Source of the DNA: Bacteroidales bacterium UBA6431
Lineage (GTDB): Bacteria > Bacteroidota > Bacteroidia > Bacteroidales > UBA932
Direction: 5' to 3'
Assembly (NCBI GenBank): GCA_002439095.1
Contig: DJOT01000019.1
Location: 71,541-135,540 of the forward strand
DNA: 64,000 bases
Position numbers and translations under genes: made by a program. Positions 8,914 to 18,241 of this stretch are shown piece after piece. The notes beneath the pieces were generated by a model that saw only the letters and a program-made list of their open reading frames with translations, made no database searches and had not been told where the DNA came from. Within the stretch, counting starts at the first letter, position 1. The number at the start of each line of letters is the position of its first letter.

Positions 8914-9586
8914 AATGGGAATCGAGATAATAGCCGAAGCCCGTCTTGTTGCGGATGATGTCATGGTAACGGCCAAGTTTGCTGCGTATTCTCGCTATAT
9001 GCACATCCACGGTGCGGTCAAGCACATACGGGGCATCCTTCCAGAGGTCGGAGATGAGAGCCGCACGGGAGAAATAGGTATCGGGATGACGGGCAAGAAG
9101 GGCCAGCAGATCAAACTCCTTGCGGGAAAGCGGAATTTGAGCCCCATCCAGCTCTGCAGTCTCCGAAACAGGGTCAATCACAAGCGCTCCGAACCGCAAC
9201 AGCCCCTCCCCGGAAGAGGGAGAAGCGGAGCGGCGCAGTACCGCCTTGACTCGGGCCAGAACCTCATTGACAGAAAACGGCTTCGAAATATAATCATCAC
9301 CTCCGGCAGAAAAACCGGTCAGGACATCGTTCTCAGTGCTTCGTGCAGTAAGAAATATTATAGGTATCCTGTTGCCCGAATTTCTGCGCAACTGCGCGGC
9401 AAACTGAAAACCCGACATGCCGGGAAGCATCACATCAAGCAGAATCAAGGCCGTATCCGCGCCCACCAGCTTGAGCCCGTCCTCGGCCGAACCGGCTGCG
9501 ACCACTTTATATCCGGCATTCTCCAGGTTGAATGTCAATATTTCCCTGATATCAGCCTCATCCTCTATGATAAGAATCTCTGTCAT
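8897..9586 (-). CDS. OmpR/PhoB-family response regulator
   Basis: A 229-aa regulator with an N-terminal receiver domain (acidic pocket EDEADIRE, phospho-acceptor Asp at about residue 52 in LILLDVMLPG, conserved Lys in YISKPFS) and a C-terminal winged-helix domain (LSRKEFDLLALLARHP, VDVHIARIRSKLG). The ATG at 9586 gives the canonical MTEILIIEDE start. It overlaps the kinase gene at its 3' end, forming a two-gene system. A TATATTTG box lies 8 nt upstream of this ATG. Confidence 0.92.
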   Translation of the reverse strand: MTEILIIEDEADIREILTFNLENAGYKVVAAGSAEDGLKLVGADTALILLDVMLPGMSGFQFAAQLRRNSGNRIPIIFLTARSTENDVLTGFSAGGDDYISKPFSVNEVLARVKAVLRRSASPSSGEGLLRFGALVIDPVSETAELDGAQIPLSRKEFDLLALLARHPDTYFSRAALISDLWKDAPYVLDRTVDVHIARIRSKLGRYHDIIRNKTGFGYYLDSHYELPE

Positions 9587-9715
9587 ACTGTCCGCAAATA
9601 TATCACTTCCCCAAAGAAATCGCACAGCGGATTGTTAAATTTCTGTTACATCGCCGCTACTTTTTTCATAATAAGGGCATTTTTTATCATTTTTGCGGCG
9701 AAATTCTGAATCCAG
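9587..9715. promoter_or_regulatory. Divergent promoter region between response regulator and Na/Pi cotransporter
   Basis: On the minus strand TATATTTG (9602-9595) is a perfect -7 box only 8 nt from the regulator ATG, so the message would have almost no leader; no TTG is seen at the expected -33. On the plus strand CATTTTTG (9690-9697) is a one-mismatch -7 box 18 nt before the cotransporter ATG. The shared region is a natural place for the regulator to bind, but I see no clear direct repeats of a Pho box. Confidence 0.4.
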
Positions 9716-11425
9716 ATGATTTTAAGTATCCTCACCTTGATCGGGGCTCTCGGAATGTTCCTGTACGGAATGAACATGATGAGCTCCGGACTCCAGAAAG
9801 CGGCGGGCAACGGCCTGCGCCGGTTCGTATCATCAATCACATCCAACCCGCTCAAGGGCGTAGCCACCGGACTTGGAGTCACAGCCGTGATCCAGTCTTC
9901 CAGCGCCACCACCGTGATGGTCGTCAGTTTCGTGAACGCGGGAATCCTGACCCTCTCTCAAGCCATAGGGGTGATCATGGGCGCCAACATCGGCACCACC
10001 TTCACCGCCTGGATCATAGCCCTTTTCGGATTCAAGGCCGACATTTCGGTTCTCGCGGTGCCGCTGATGGCCGCCGGCTTCATCATGAGCATCTCCAAAA
10101 AAGGAAAAATCAAGGATATAGGAGAGATAGTAGTCGGATTCAGCCTGCTTTTCCTCGGGCTTTCGTTCATGAAGAATTCAGTTCCCGATCTCCAGTCCAC
10201 TCCGGAAGCGCTGTCATTCATCCAGTCCTGGTCAGGACACGGACTGTGGTCAATCCTGCTGTTCGTGGCCGTGGGCACAGTGCTCACTCTGGTGCTCCAG
10301 TCTTCCAGTGCCACGGTAGCACTCACCTTGATCGTACTCAACATGGGGTGGATCAAATTTGACATGGCGGCAGCAATGGTGCTCGGAGAGAACATCGGAA
10401 CCACGATCACAGCCAACATAGCCGCAGCCGTAGGAAATGTGAACGCAAAGCGCGCCGCCCTTGCCCACACCGTCTTCAACGTGTTCGGCGTAATCTGGGC
10501 CGTAGCCCTGTTCCCTTATTTCTTAAAACTCATCACCTTAATAATCAACAGCATCGGACTTGGAGGCAGCGAGCAGACACCTCTATACAGCATCTCCATG
10601 CTGCACACGGTGTTCAACCTCATAAACACGAGCCTCCTCATCTGGTTCATCCCGCAGATTGAAAAACTCGTATGCAAGGTCATCAAGGAGAAGCCGAGCA
10701 ACGAGGTCACCGGCAAACTCGTATATATCAACGCCGGGCTCATCTCCACACCGGAACTCGCACTCACAGAAGCCGAAAAGGAAGTCTGCCATTTCGGGCG
10801 CATAATGCGCAAGGGACTTGGCTATGTCAAGGAGGCCATAGCCTCTTCGGACAACGAGTCAGACTTCGGACCATACAGGGACAAACTGGTCAAATATGAA
10901 GAGATCTCAGACCGCATCGAATACGAGGTGGTCAGCTTCCTCAACAAGGTCAACCGCGAGGGCTTGAGCGACAACTCCGAATTGAGAATCAAGGCTATCT
11001 ACCGCATAGTCGGGGAACTCGAGTCGCTGGGAGACAGCGGCGAGGCGATCAGCCGCCTCATCAGCCAGGCGATAGTCCACTCGCAGAAGCTTTCAGCCGA
11101 GCACCGCCAGAGCCTCAACGAGATGATAGAACTCGTCTCAAGGGCATACGACGCCATGGTCTACAACCTCGAAAACGCCTCGACCATAGACAATATCGAC
11201 AATGCCATCGAGGCGGAAGTCGATATCAACAACAAGCGCAACATCTTGCGTGACAAGGAAATGCAGAGAGCGGAGAACAATGGCGAGGCCTACTTCGAGA
11301 GCGTATTCTACCTCAACCTGATAGAGAAGCTCGAAGACATGGGCGACTTCATAATAAACATATCCCAGGCCGTGGAGAGCTGGCGCACGATGCGTCCGGG
11401 TCTCTCATCCGCCTGGGATGATTAG
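9716..11425 (+). CDS. Na+/phosphate cotransporter family protein with C-terminal PhoU-like domain
   Basis: A 569-aa membrane protein of the NptA/YjbB group. It has the internal inverted repeat of PF02690, with QSSSATT at about residues 61-67 and QSSSATV at about 192-198. Each motif is followed by a glycine-rich segment (GVIMGANIGTTFTAWI and LGENIGTTITANIAAA) that forms the transport pathway. Hydrophobic helices fill residues 1-320, and residues 355-560 are a helical PhoU-like cytosolic domain. It takes up or exports phosphate with sodium. The gene faces away from a PhoB/PhoR-like pair and ends in a strong terminator. Confidence 0.92.
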   Translation: MILSILTLIGALGMFLYGMNMMSSGLQKAAGNGLRRFVSSITSNPLKGVATGLGVTAVIQSSSATTVMVVSFVNAGILTLSQAIGVIMGANIGTTFTAWIIALFGFKADISVLAVPLMAAGFIMSISKKGKIKDIGEIVVGFSLLFLGLSFMKNSVPDLQSTPEALSFIQSWSGHGLWSILLFVAVGTVLTLVLQSSSATVALTLIVLNMGWIKFDMAAAMVLGENIGTTITANIAAAVGNVNAKRAALAHTVFNVFGVIWAVALFPYFLKLITLIINSIGLGGSEQTPLYSISMLHTVFNLINTSLLIWFIPQIEKLVCKVIKEKPSNEVTGKLVYINAGLISTPELALTEAEKEVCHFGRIMRKGLGYVKEAIASSDNESDFGPYRDKLVKYEEISDRIEYEVVSFLNKVNREGLSDNSELRIKAIYRIVGELESLGDSGEAISRLISQAIVHSQKLSAEHRQSLNEMIELVSRAYDAMVYNLENASTIDNIDNAIEAEVDINNKRNILRDKEMQRAENNGEAYFESVFYLNLIEKLEDMGDFIINISQAVESWRTMRPGLSSAWDD

Positions 11426-11439
11426 GCTTTGAGCCCGTT

Positions 11440-11479
11440 CGTACGGCAAACCCCTTGTTTGCCGTACGGTTTTGGTTTA
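11440..11479 (+). terminator. Intrinsic terminator of the Na/Pi cotransporter gene
   Basis: A perfect 12-bp stem, CGTACGGCAAAC (11440-11451) and GTTTGCCGTACG (11457-11468), with a 5-nt loop and a T-rich tail (GTTTTGGTTT). It starts 14 nt after the stop codon. The other side has no T run, so it works rightward only. It also marks the left edge of the AT-rich dpt island; the remaining 145 nt up to the dptH stop hold no gene I can support. Confidence 0.85.
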
Positions 11480-11625
11480 CCGGAACATTTCGCACGGGAG
11501 AAGGCCATTTCCCGCACAAATCTGTTTGTAGGGCACACATCGTGTACAGAAAACAGCCACGTTTTGTACGGAACGACTTTAGAAGCCGCACACAATAAAT
11601 AAAACTGTGTATTCGCCCCGTTTAC

Positions 11626-14600
11626 TCACTCTAAAATTGTAGAAGAACTAAATCTGTCATCCTCACTAATCAATTCAAAAAAAGGCACATCCCTAATGCC
11701 TTCAACCTTACTGCCGATCTTGCATACACTCTCAAAGAGTTTTGCTCTATTGATAAAATCCATATATTTGTCGCAATTAGAATCACTGCCTCCGAAGATG
11801 CTGGCGATCTCCGATTTACTGATCGAGTTCACATGATGTATAACCCAACTGAGAATGAACTGGGAGTAGTCTTCTTTCGAAGTCTTGAAGTCACTCACAT
11901 TCTGTGTTGAGAGTATCATACCAACACCAAACATTCGTCCTTCGCTTATGATGCTCCGAAAGGAATTGAAATCTTTCTTCAAGAACTGGTGCGCTTCGTC
12001 CACCATAATCATAGCTCTAAGTTCTCTGAAGCCATTCTCTTGCCTACTGCCACCAAGTTGGCGCATTTCGGCATAGAAAAGATCAAGAATAAGGGAGACG
12101 ATGACCTTCTTGGTATCGTCCGGATATAGAGTCAAATCAATGACTCTGACACTATCCAGCCATTCAAATAGAGACACACAATTACTATTGTCAGTCGTAA
12201 AGATGGTATAGTCACGAAGCTTATCAAACAAAGCGAATGCTTTGTCATTTGCATCATAGGTGTCGAAATACTTCTCAATGACCTGTTCCATGGTAGGGAC
12301 AGGATTCTCCCACGTCGAAGGGTTCTTGGTTATGCCGGCATCCGCATATGTCTCAATAATAACTTGCTTGATGTTGCTTTGCTGCTTCAAACCAAGTCCG
12401 TATGCTTTGGCAAACGAATCTGCGATCCGATCGGCAGTGATAGCAGGTAGATTCATACCTTCCACTTGATCATTAACCACGAGTTTGAGAGGGTTGAAAG
12501 GATAGTTAAATTTATAACAAGTACCATTAACAGCGTCTAAGAACTCCCGATCCTTATAATCACCTTTATAGTCAAACACGAGCATTCCGACCGGATGATT
12601 GCCAACATTATGAACACCTTCCTTTGAGAACTGTGCAATTACCGAACGGGCAAATTGAGTTTTACCCGTACCCATTGTTCCAATTACACCCATATTGGGA
12701 TGTGAAACCATCTTGGTGTTATTTGGTTCAAACACAACTTCTCTTTTTGGGGAAAGGGTATGCCCCACAAGAATTCTAATGCCCTGAGTTCCTTGCGATA
12801 CTGTGCTAGTTTTAGGTGATGATACTTCTATCGTTTTGTGTTCAACCTCGGGTTGTTGATTATCATCGCCCATGGCGAATAGTTCAAGCTCCGTTGTTAC
12901 TGGCTCAGAAATACAGATAGAAGATGGATTATCTATCAGTTTTCTTGCTTCTTCATCAACTAAGATTGTACCTGTTTCCAAGAAATCAAGATGGTTGTTC
13001 TCTGGTTCTGCGACAAACTGAAAGCATTCTTTTTCAGAGAAATGAATGCCACAAACTGGTACACCATCAACATTTGACGTTGACAGCTCGTGCGCAGCTG
13101 TACTATAAAAGGAGACAACGGCTGCACAGCCCATTTCTTTCACAGGCACCTGCTCAGGAAACGAATATTTCAAATTCAATAGAGCCGACCTGTGGATATC
13201 TATCTGAGCATATTCTTCATCAGACAGTAATTCATTGGCATTCAGTTTTTCTGCATTCGTTAAAAACTGAGAGGCGAAAAAAGTGCGGTAGATGTTTTTA
13301 GTGAAATTACCATCTCCAAGCAAGTGTTCTTTGAACTGACAATATGTTTGTGCAACTTGCTTTCCTCCTTTCTCAGCAAATGCACTGTTCTTTGAGAACT
13401 TAACTTCGACAGGGTAGAGGTATAGCTTTAAATCATCGGCATCAGAAGAATCGAGTCCAATCATGAGCAAATCATCAGACATTACGCCTTTTGCTCCTAA
13501 ACTCTTTTTAGTGAAGATATAATCTTGTGGCAGGCCGATTGAGCCAGTTACTCGAAGGATCTCTTCCAATGAAACTGGAATCCAATGAACTCCTTTGTTT
13601 CTTCTCATAAAATGAAGCATGGCGATGCTTGCTGCTACAATGCTCATTTTCTCCCTTATCTGGACCTCTGTTTTATTAACAATGTCAAGCATCCAATTCC
13701 CATTCAGGCAATTGAAATAGTCCATCATTTTGCGGTTGAAATGAAGGAATCTTTCTTCTGAAAGGGCATATTCTTCATACGATTTCCTGAGCATGTTTTC
13801 ATACTGATCGACATGCTTTGTGACCGTGATGCTATCATATTTAGCATTAATCGTATACTGATCCGTATAGTGAACTATATATAGGTCCTGCTTATAGAAG
13901 AAATTGATATCAACTTCTGGATTAATGAAAGTAACCCAGTTTGCATTGTCGTATATAGAATTCAGCAGTTTAGACTCACTGAACTTATATCTCTTTGCCA
14001 CACAAGTGTGATCATGATAGACACTGCTTCCTTCATTTTCTTCATTCGAATATAAATTGTTCATCGCAATGGTCATAGGATATATGTAACCATCTTTACT
14101 CGTAATCCCCCTCGTCCCAAAGCCAATCACATATACATCCTCTTTATTGACAGTTGAAGGAATAGAAATCAAGCCGTTGAATGCCAGTTCTGTTCGAGAG
14201 TCATCAGTATTAGGCTTGATAAAAGATCTACCGGTATCCATCTGATAGAAAGCGATATGACAATATCTGATTTCATCATTACATGCTTCCATAGAGTGTT
14301 TGTAGAAAGACACTCTAGTGAACAACTGGTGGATTATCTCCTGACTTGTGTAGTCGCCCTTTGATTCAATGTTGACTCTAATTGACTGCAGCTCTCTAGT
14401 AATAGAGTCTATTGAATCAAGTCGATTAAGTTTCTCAAAGAAAGTCTCCTCCATGAGATTGTCGACGTATTCGTGAAGTTCAATACGCTGAACGCCATTC
14501 GTATTCGCACGTTGCCTTTTAATGAACTCTATGATACCCTTAATCACATTAGTGTCATCAGGAATGCCTATTGTGCTGATTATAATAGGACATTCCTTGT

Positions 14601-16833
14601 CCTGGAACAGATAGTTGAAATGCCGTATGAATGCCTCCATCTTCGTCCACACCATCTTTGTTGTGATATCGTTAGTCCTTTCTTGCGGTTTGCTGTTTAC
14701 TCCTTCATAACTGAGCCAATTTTTGATCTCCGAAAGTTGGCTGTCGCTATAGGGTCTCATTGGAGCATCGTTGTAATAGAGGTATGGAATCAGATAGAAA
14801 GGAGACAGCAGTTTTCTGGCAAAAGACGAATCCTCTTGTGTGTCATATTGAGAATCATATTCTAGTCTGAAAGCGACATTGATTGGATGGAAAGGGGAAA
14901 GGTAAATCCTATTCCCTTCGGCAACGATGCCAAGTTTTGTGAGGTTATACTCCTCTCTGGCGAGCCCCCTTGTGTTAGGAATCGCATCTATTACAGTTTT
15001 AATTGCTTTCCAGTAATCGACATAAAGAGGTCTAACTTCGTCATTCAAAGGACAGAGTGATGGAACCGTATTATTCTCTTTATAATAGCCGTAAACTTTT
15101 GATAGTGCATCCTTGACTAGTGCAGGAATCTCGAGTTCGGTGTACTCGGGCTGGTATTCTCCAGTTATGCTATTTAGGGCATAGTTAATGAAAGAGCTAT
15201 CATTATCGACAAACGCCTTTTCCCATTCAAGATACTTTCTCCAATATCCATACACTCCTCGTTCGATTTCTCCATCTGAAATCTTGCCAAAAGGCCCTTT
15301 CTCTGTTTGTACACCTCTATATATCTTTTCCGCCGGCGGAAAGGATTCCGGACCAATAGGCGGTATTGAAGCAGCGGTATGTAATTTCAATATGAATTTT
15401 ATTTCTCTTGATGCGACCTTTATAATAAAACGAATTTCGTCATTATCATCATCAACTACAACGGGAACAGATAACTTCAGGTCTGAAGACCATTCAACAG
15501 TCCCATTCAAGGGTATAGATGCTAGTGTATTGCCATTTCCAAATGTCAATATATCAGCTTCTTCTGGAACCGCAACAACGATTTCCCCCTTTTTGTTAAT
15601 TGAAAAACAGTTTTGAATATCTTTGAATAACTCCTTGCCACAAGGCAATTTCATGATAAAAAAGTCATGGTGATTGTCATTCAGACCTACTGGCTGTTTT
15701 ATTAATTCATCTCTAACGGTTACAATAACGGTATTCCCTAAAACCTGACAGGCCTCAGAATTAAATTTCTTTATATCCTTGTTGAATGAGATGTTGATTT
15801 TCTGCTCTGTCGCTTCAGATTGATCGCATATGATAATGCTGTTAGTGGTTTTCTTTTTCTTGTTACCCTTTGTGCAGCAAATCAATGACGAAAGTAATCC
15901 TTCCGCAGGTAATTCAATATCAACAAGTTCAAGTTCAGCCGTCTTGGCTTTCCTATCCACGCTGTCCAAGAACTCTTGAAAATCAATCTGATTCCAACAT
16001 CCAGACCCAAGTATTTTCTTGGACAATTTTTCGTCCAATATCTTTTGTAAAGCACTTAGCTTGTCGGTGTTATCATCCTGATTCATTATGTCACTGACCT
16101 TTCTGTAGAGCTCGTGATTCTTATCAACCCTTTGGCTCATCTTTGAATCAGTAGGCTTAAAACCCTTGTCATAAATAGTTCCATCTGGGAAGAAATCAAG
16201 ATCATTAAAATGACCTTTCATTGTTTTGTCAGATAAAACAGTGAGCGCGTTCTTAAAATCAAAGAGATTGCATGTACCATCTGAAATGTATTCGGAAATT
16301 TTAGCAAGATGTTTACTCAAGTATGCCATTTCAAAATCTTTGATAATGACATCCTTAGCTTTTGACTTAATATTTTCGATGATATACCTTGAACTTAATG
16401 GTCCACCTGTAGACTGCAGATCCATTACAGTAGTATTAATGGATGATAGGATACTTGAGGTGTTATCTGATAAAATGAACAGGACACCATAGTCCTCGTA
16501 TTTTCCTCCTGAAACTCCCACTGCATTTCTGATTGTAGTCAGATAATCATCCGTGGCGGTTTTGTCATATCCAACGATAAGACCGGGCGTATTTACGGAC
16601 GGATGCAAGACAATTGTGTCGTAATTATCTTCTACGACATTTGCTTCAGCTCCACTATAGATTTCTGAAAGGGTAATTTGCTCAGAGTTGTCCTCCAACG
16701 CTTTCATTAATCCATCACGATGAATATCGTTCTCTATAATAAGAAAGAAACGACTTCCCTTTTTGAGCGGGACGTGCTTAAAGAACCCAAGTATGAGTTC
16801 CTTAACCAGATAACTATAAAACGACTCTGACAT
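11626..16833 (-). CDS. dptH: DNA phosphorothioation-dependent restriction protein DptH, HerA-like ATPase
   Basis: A very large product (1735 aa from the ATG at 16833; the frame is open 7 codons further to a GTG). The C-terminal third is a HerA/FtsK-type ATPase: Walker A GTMGTGKT at residues 1385-1392, and Walker B MIMVDEAH with Asp1612-Glu1613, followed by a sensor stretch (MILSTQNVSDF). Size, C-terminal ATPase and gene order match DptH, the largest subunit of the DptFGH complex that restricts DNA lacking phosphorothioate marks. Around residues 1125-1146 a GLD..PVEVKF pattern (Glu1143, Lys1145) could be a PD-(D/E)xK nuclease core; this is my inference. The start overlaps dptG by 20 nt. Base composition is clearly AT-richer than the flanking housekeeping genes. 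Confidence 0.82.
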   Translation of the reverse strand: MSESFYSYLVKELILGFFKHVPLKKGSRFFLIIENDIHRDGLMKALEDNSEQITLSEIYSGAEANVVEDNYDTIVLHPSVNTPGLIVGYDKTATDDYLTTIRNAVGVSGGKYEDYGVLFILSDNTSSILSSINTTVMDLQSTGGPLSSRYIIENIKSKAKDVIIKDFEMAYLSKHLAKISEYISDGTCNLFDFKNALTVLSDKTMKGHFNDLDFFPDGTIYDKGFKPTDSKMSQRVDKNHELYRKVSDIMNQDDNTDKLSALQKILDEKLSKKILGSGCWNQIDFQEFLDSVDRKAKTAELELVDIELPAEGLLSSLICCTKGNKKKKTTNSIIICDQSEATEQKINISFNKDIKKFNSEACQVLGNTVIVTVRDELIKQPVGLNDNHHDFFIMKLPCGKELFKDIQNCFSINKKGEIVVAVPEEADILTFGNGNTLASIPLNGTVEWSSDLKLSVPVVVDDDNDEIRFIIKVASREIKFILKLHTAASIPPIGPESFPPAEKIYRGVQTEKGPFGKISDGEIERGVYGYWRKYLEWEKAFVDNDSSFINYALNSITGEYQPEYTELEIPALVKDALSKVYGYYKENNTVPSLCPLNDEVRPLYVDYWKAIKTVIDAIPNTRGLAREEYNLTKLGIVAEGNRIYLSPFHPINVAFRLEYDSQYDTQEDSSFARKLLSPFYLIPYLYYNDAPMRPYSDSQLSEIKNWLSYEGVNSKPQERTNDITTKMVWTKMEAFIRHFNYLFQDKECPIIISTIGIPDDTNVIKGIIEFIKRQRANTNGVQRIELHEYVDNLMEETFFEKLNRLDSIDSITRELQSIRVNIESKGDYTSQEIIHQLFTRVSFYKHSMEACNDEIRYCHIAFYQMDTGRSFIKPNTDDSRTELAFNGLISIPSTVNKEDVYVIGFGTRGITSKDGYIYPMTIAMNNLYSNEENEGSSVYHDHTCVAKRYKFSESKLLNSIYDNANWVTFINPEVDINFFYKQDLYIVHYTDQYTINAKYDSITVTKHVDQYENMLRKSYEEYALSEERFLHFNRKMMDYFNCLNGNWMLDIVNKTEVQIREKMSIVAASIAMLHFMRRNKGVHWIPVSLEEILRVTGSIGLPQDYIFTKKSLGAKGVMSDDLLMIGLDSSDADDLKLYLYPVEVKFSKNSAFAEKGGKQVAQTYCQFKEHLLGDGNFTKNIYRTFFASQFLTNAEKLNANELLSDEEYAQIDIHRSALLNLKYSFPEQVPVKEMGCAAVVSFYSTAAHELSTSNVDGVPVCGIHFSEKECFQFVAEPENNHLDFLETGTILVDEEARKLIDNPSSICISEPVTTELELFAMGDDNQQPEVEHKTIEVSSPKTSTVSQGTQGIRILVGHTLSPKREVVFEPNNTKMVSHPNMGVIGTMGTGKTQFARSVIAQFSKEGVHNVGNHPVGMLVFDYKGDYKDREFLDAVNGTCYKFNYPFNPLKLVVNDQVEGMNLPAITADRIADSFAKAYGLGLKQQSNIKQVIIETYADAGITKNPSTWENPVPTMEQVIEKYFDTYDANDKAFALFDKLRDYTIFTTDNSNCVSLFEWLDSVRVIDLTLYPDDTKKVIVSLILDLFYAEMRQLGGSRQENGFRELRAMIMVDEAHQFLKKDFNSFRSIISEGRMFGVGMILSTQNVSDFKTSKEDYSQFILSWVIHHVNSISKSEIASIFGGSDSNCDKYMDFINRAKLFESVCKIGSKVEGIRDVPFFELISEDDRFSSSTILE

Positions 16834-18241
16834 ATTGTGCTTCACCGGAATCACTCTTCCTGTCTAATAGGTTCAACTTCAGTAAATATTCCTCAATAGC
16901 CATTCGACTATATCTGTTAAAATGGATTCCATATCCATTGAATCTCTTATACATGTCATCAAGCTTCACTTTCTTGCCCTTAGTGAAGAGTGCTATCAAG
17001 AAAGTCAGCATCTCATTGTCCAGGACGAGAACGAAGTTACCCCGTCGACTTTGAAGAAATCTGACACTCATGAGATCAATGACCTTTTTGCGCATGCGAG
17101 ATACGTAACTAGACGATTGTAATCCAGTACACAAATGTTCAAGGGTATCAACAAACGATTGATAATCGTTTACTGATATTTCAATTTCATCAATGGAACC
17201 ATCCTCGCTAGTACGATTACTAAAGACTTCTCTTTTTTCTTTTTGATAAAGATGCAATAACTTTTCGCAAACTTCTTTGTTTTCTTCAAATGGAGTTTCA
17301 CTCAACTTCCGATAAATGTCAGGATAAAAGCCAACATGCCCACCAAGTACGCTATTTAAGATATCCAGAGCTTGAGACTTGCCAAAGAGTTTGTCTAGAC
17401 TTATCTTCGGTATGTGATATGACCAGCCTCTAACTACAGCATCGTGGTTAACGGATGCTTTCTCGCTATCCAACAGGAAATAAAACGGAGCCGGTTTAGA
17501 AAGGTCCTCATTGGACTTTCTTGGTGATAAATTCACAATGGTTTGAGTGACCGCATAGCATGCGTAGAAGTGAAGAAACAAAGGGAGATACTTAACCTTA
17601 ACAGTTTCTTCTTGGGCCAATAGCCAACTCAAGTCTTCCTTGAAAGAATCCTTGATAAAAGGGAGAATCATATAGTCTTTTGCCCTATCCCCGTTCTCTT
17701 CTTCTTTTGAGAATGGCGATAACGCTTCTTGCAATATGCTTGTGAACAAATTCTGTACATCTTTGCCGACCGGCATTTCAATACTTTCCGGTAGCATGGA
17801 GTATAGGTAGTTTGCCAATTTCCTCTGTCCATCTTTATATTTCTTCGTGTCCTTAACTGACATCTTTTCGTCATTAGGGACAAGAGGCAAGTATTTTAAA
17901 AATGACGAGTCAGTGATATTCAGATTACCATTGAAGAACATAATGTCTTTAAGCATTTTCAAGAATTCCGAGACTTGATCATCTTGCATTTTCTTGTCAA
18001 CAGAAAGATAGTTGGAAACAGGTTTCAATGCTGACTTATCAAAATCCTCAATTTCTTTAGTTCCATCATTTGTCCAAATCCTGAAGAATTCACCGGCTGT
18101 GCCTTGCAGGCCGCATTCTTTGTCAAAAGCTGATGCGGGATTGGAGTTGAACGGTAACAGTTTAACTCCCTCTTGCCAATTGTCAATGAACTTGCCGTTC
18201 TGATGATAATGTCTATTGTATGCTTCTATATCTACTTTCAT
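16814..18241 (-). CDS. dptG: DNA phosphorothioation-dependent restriction protein DptG
   Basis: A 475-aa protein without membrane segments or a recognisable catalytic motif. The C-terminus (GNFVLVLDNEMLTFLIALF, then GIHFNRYSRMAIEEYLLKL and a final KSDSGEAQYVRVVL) resembles the ending I associate with DptG. The identification also rests on its position between the P-loop protein DptF and the giant HerA-type DptH. DptG is required for restriction in Dpt systems but its biochemical role is not established. The ATG overlaps the dptF stop by 4 nt (ATGA), and dptH starts before this gene ends, so the three are translationally coupled. Confidence 0.78.
   Translation of the reverse strand: MKVDIEAYNRHYHQNGKFIDNWQEGVKLLPFNSNPASAFDKECGLQGTAGEFFRIWTNDGTKEIEDFDKSALKPVSNYLSVDKKMQDDQVSEFLKMLKDIMFFNGNLNITDSSFLKYLPLVPNDEKMSVKDTKKYKDGQRKLANYLYSMLPESIEMPVGKDVQNLFTSILQEALSPFSKEEENGDRAKDYMILPFIKDSFKEDLSWLLAQEETVKVKYLPLFLHFYACYAVTQTIVNLSPRKSNEDLSKPAPFYFLLDSEKASVNHDAVVRGWSYHIPKISLDKLFGKSQALDILNSVLGGHVGFYPDIYRKLSETPFEENKEVCEKLLHLYQKEKREVFSNRTSEDGSIDEIEISVNDYQSFVDTLEHLCTGLQSSSYVSRMRKKVIDLMSVRFLQSRRGNFVLVLDNEMLTFLIALFTKGKKVKLDDMYKRFNGYGIHFNRYSRMAIEEYLLKLNLLDRKSDSGEAQYVRVVL

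Noticed and set aside
11520..11600. Second terminator or RNA element downstream of dptH
   Set aside because: Only weak stems (for example GTACAGAAAAC with GTTTTGTAC, and ACACA with TGTGT) without a T run in the dptH direction; not supportable.
11626..16833. DptH as a conjugation coupling protein or FtsK
   Set aside because: It has a HerA/FtsK-like ATPase end, but lacks membrane segments and any conjugation neighbours, and its size and partners match Dpt systems.
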